NCBI GenBank assembly: GCA_903789615.1
Contig: CAIFEV010000001.1
Coordinates: 62,001-126,000, forward strand
DNA: 64,000 bases
Direction: 5' to 3'
Origin: an uncultured Lachnospiraceae bacterium
Lineage (GTDB): Bacteria > Bacillota > Clostridia > Lachnospirales > Lachnospiraceae
The translations under genes and the position numbers were made by a program. Below, piece by piece: positions 61,334 through 64,000 of this stretch (position 1 is its first letter; every line of letters begins with the position of its first letter). The notes beneath the pieces were generated by a model. That model had not been told where the DNA came from, searched no databases, and worked only from the letters and a program-made list of their open reading frames with translations.

Positions 61334-61371
61334 GATCCGCCGGTTTCATGCCGGTGGTATCCTTTCTTTTT
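61334..61371 (+). terminator. Terminator of the feo unit
   Basis: GATCCGCCGG with CCGGTGGTATC (small bulge) and TTTCAT loop, followed by CCTTTCTTTTT. Confidence 0.75.
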
Positions 61372-61413
61372 GTACAAAATTAGATACAACTAACCAAATG
61401 TTGCCTGCACAAC

Positions 61414-61442
61414 TTACAAAGGGCTGAAAGCTGTGATATGGT
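61414..61442 (+). promoter_or_regulatory. Putative promoter of eno
   Basis: TTACAA at 61414-61419, 17-bp spacer, TATGGT at 61437-61442. Fifty bases upstream of the start codon. Confidence 0.5.
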
Positions 61443-61472
61443 CTGCCTGTAAGAGGAAATCAAGGTTCTTGA

Positions 61473-62780
<1,308 letters not shown>

Positions 62781-62821
62781 AAAATCCCGCTAATGTGCGG
62801 GATTAAACAGAGGAGAAACAT

Positions 62822-63664
62822 ATGGAACTGCCTTTTCAGATTGATCTGACAGGTCAGACCGCTGTGGTGACGGGCGGCAGCGGCGTCATCGGCGGAGTGT
62901 TCTGCCGGGCGCTTGCCGCCTGCGGGGCACAGGTCGCGGTACTAGGCCGCAGCAGCGAAAAATCGGAAGCGGCCGCTGAGGCAATCCGCAAAGAGGGCGG
63001 GAAGGCTTTCGGCATCGCGGCAGACGTGCTGGACAGGGACAGCCTGCTTGCGGCCAGAGAGAGTATTCTCTCTGGCACCGGCGGGATCAACATCCTTGTC
63101 AACTGCGCGGGCGGCGCCGTGCCGGGAGCTGCCATCCCGCAGGACAGGCTGGCGGAAGCCGCTCCGGGCGAGACGACCTTTTTCACGGCTGATATCGAAA
63201 AAATTCACAGGGAACTGGACCTCAACATCTACGGGACCATGCTCCCGACGCAGATCTTCGGCGAGTGCCTCCCCGGGCAACAAAATGCAAACATCATCAA
63301 CATCGCCAGCATGGGCTCGGACAGGCCGCTCACCAGACTTGCCGGTTATTCGGCGGCCAAGGCTGCCGTGGCGAATTTCACGCAGTGGGCTGCGACGTAT
63401 TTCGCGAAATCCGGCGTGCGGGTCAATGCGATCGCACCGGGGTTCTTCCACACGACGCAGAATCACTCGCTGCAGTACAATCCGGACGGAACGCCGACAG
63501 TGCGCTCCGGAAAAATCCTGCGCGCCACGCCCATGGAGCGCTACGGACAGCCGGAGGACCTGATCGGCGCGCTTCTGTATCTTGTCAGCCCGAAGGGCAG
63601 TGCATTTGTCACGGGCGTGGTTCTGCCGGTAGACGGCGGATTTGAGGCGTACAGCGGCGTATAA
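62822..63664 (+). CDS. SDR family oxidoreductase (D-mannonate/fructuronate reductase-like)
   Basis: 280 residues. FQIDLTGQTAVVTGGSGVIGGVFCRAL, NCAGGAVPG, IASMGSDRPLTRLAGYSAAKAAVANF (Ser and YxxxK), APGFFHTTQNHSLQYNPDGTPTVRSGKI. The insert around AEAAPGETTFFTADIEKIHRELDLN and the HTTQN loop resemble SDR-type mannonate oxidoreductases. No uronate genes are nearby. AGAGGAG site before ATG 62822. Confidence 0.85.
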   Translation: MELPFQIDLTGQTAVVTGGSGVIGGVFCRALAACGAQVAVLGRSSEKSEAAAEAIRKEGGKAFGIAADVLDRDSLLAARESILSGTGGINILVNCAGGAVPGAAIPQDRLAEAAPGETTFFTADIEKIHRELDLNIYGTMLPTQIFGECLPGQQNANIINIASMGSDRPLTRLAGYSAAKAAVANFTQWAATYFAKSGVRVNAIAPGFFHTTQNHSLQYNPDGTPTVRSGKILRATPMERYGQPEDLIGALLYLVSPKGSAFVTGVVLPVDGGFEAYSGV

Positions 63665-63668
63665 AAGG

Positions 63669-64000
63669 TCAGCCGGCCATGACGCGCCGGAAGGCGGGCA
63701 CAATCTGTGCAGCGACGACGGATTTCACGAGGTCAAGCGGAATAAAGGGCACGAAGCCTGCCAGCAGCCCCACGGTGAGTCCGAGCTGGTTCATGTGCAT
63801 GAGCCAGAACGTGCCGAACAGGTCAATGAAGACGGCGCCGGCGACGGCGGCAAGCGTGTAGCGTAAACGGCTGTAGGAGCGGCCGCGCAGAAGCGGCAGC
63901 AGCAGTCCCACGAGCGGGAAGACGGCCGTGTAGCCGCCGTAGGGCATCAGGAGATAACCGAAGCCCGAACCGCCTCCGATGAAGACCGGCAGCCCGATGA
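63669..64000 (-). CDS. bioY: BioY family biotin transporter (5' end beyond window)
   Basis: The minus-strand frame remains open to the window edge: GLPVFIGGGSGFGYLLMPYGGYTAVFPLVGLLLPLL is the BioY signature (GG.GF..L..P.GGY). Then the hydrophobic C-terminal half with FIPLDLVKSVVAAQIVPAFRRV. S-component of an ECF biotin importer, membrane protein. The ORF-track Met at 63947 is internal. Convergent with the SDR gene, only four bases apart. Confidence 0.88.
   Translation of the reverse strand, partial: IGLPVFIGGGSGFGYLLMPYGGYTAVFPLVGLLLPLLRGRSYSRLRYTLAAVAGAVFIDLFGTFWLMHMNQLGLTVGLLAGFVPFIPLDLVKSVVAAQIVPAFRRVMAG

Overview
The window reads as a contiguous piece of a GC-rich Clostridia chromosome, most likely Lachnospiraceae-like. 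The grounds are AGGAGG-type ribosome sites, frequent TTG/GTG starts, a tryptophan T-box, ATP-activated 2-hydroxyacyl-CoA dehydratase genes, a FeoA-FeoB fusion, an oleate hydratase and an IS200/IS605 element with a Lachnospiraceae-type TnpB. Genus and species cannot be fixed from the sequence alone. No rRNA, tRNA or CRISPR array was recognised.

Layout. (1) 1-3635: end of an oligopeptide ABC transporter operon (oppD, oppF, binding lipoprotein). The binding protein appears circularly permuted: the segment that normally closes the family sits at its N-terminus. (2) 3695-4157: a Dabb-domain gene with a consensus promoter but an in-frame UGA at codon 8. (3) 4185-12762: an accessory catabolic cluster (D-2-hydroxyacid dehydrogenase, AraC regulator, amidohydrolase, AAE-type carrier, old-yellow-enzyme reductase, SDR, fumarate-reductase-like flavoprotein), probably for import and reduction of an unknown small acid. 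(4) 12873-17141: flippase, PrsW-like protease, RidA, NAD epimerase and NUDIX genes, then on the minus strand a 1140-residue ABC ATPase-permease and on the plus strand a MATE exporter. (5) 22176-29266: a tryptophan operon with promoter, T-box (UGG specifier), terminator and gene order trpD-C-(F-B)-A-E-G, including a trpF-trpB fusion. A second MATE gene and a convergent VTT-family membrane protein follow.

(6) 31500-39360: a visibly AT-richer, decayed mobile island. It holds orphan antitoxin-like genes, an IS200/IS605 element (tnpA, tnpB, probable omega RNA), several families of hairpin repeats, a 132-bp duplication, a TetR gene broken at an A8 run, fragments of MerR, serine recombinase and CocE-type hydrolase genes, and a dinJ-yafQ toxin-antitoxin pair ruined by small indels.

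(7) 39484-47278: aldo/keto reductase, glycosyltransferase, sugar-isomerase-like protein, a barnase lipoprotein with barstar, a histidine phosphatase, the AmmeMemoRadiSam genes and a TetR regulator. (8) 47355-56586: a tightly packed run of oleate hydratase, MoxR-type AAA+ ATPase, unknown protein, VWA protein, a 2-hydroxyacyl-CoA dehydratase-like subunit and a second subunit fused to its ATPase activator. The AAA+/VWA trio next to the Fe-S dehydratase pair is the best candidate here for an undescribed system, possibly a chaperone for metallo-enzyme maturation or activation. (9) 56661-64000: DUF975 membrane protein, HAD phosphatase, FeoAB iron transporter with an HMA-domain partner, enolase, an SDR and the end of bioY.
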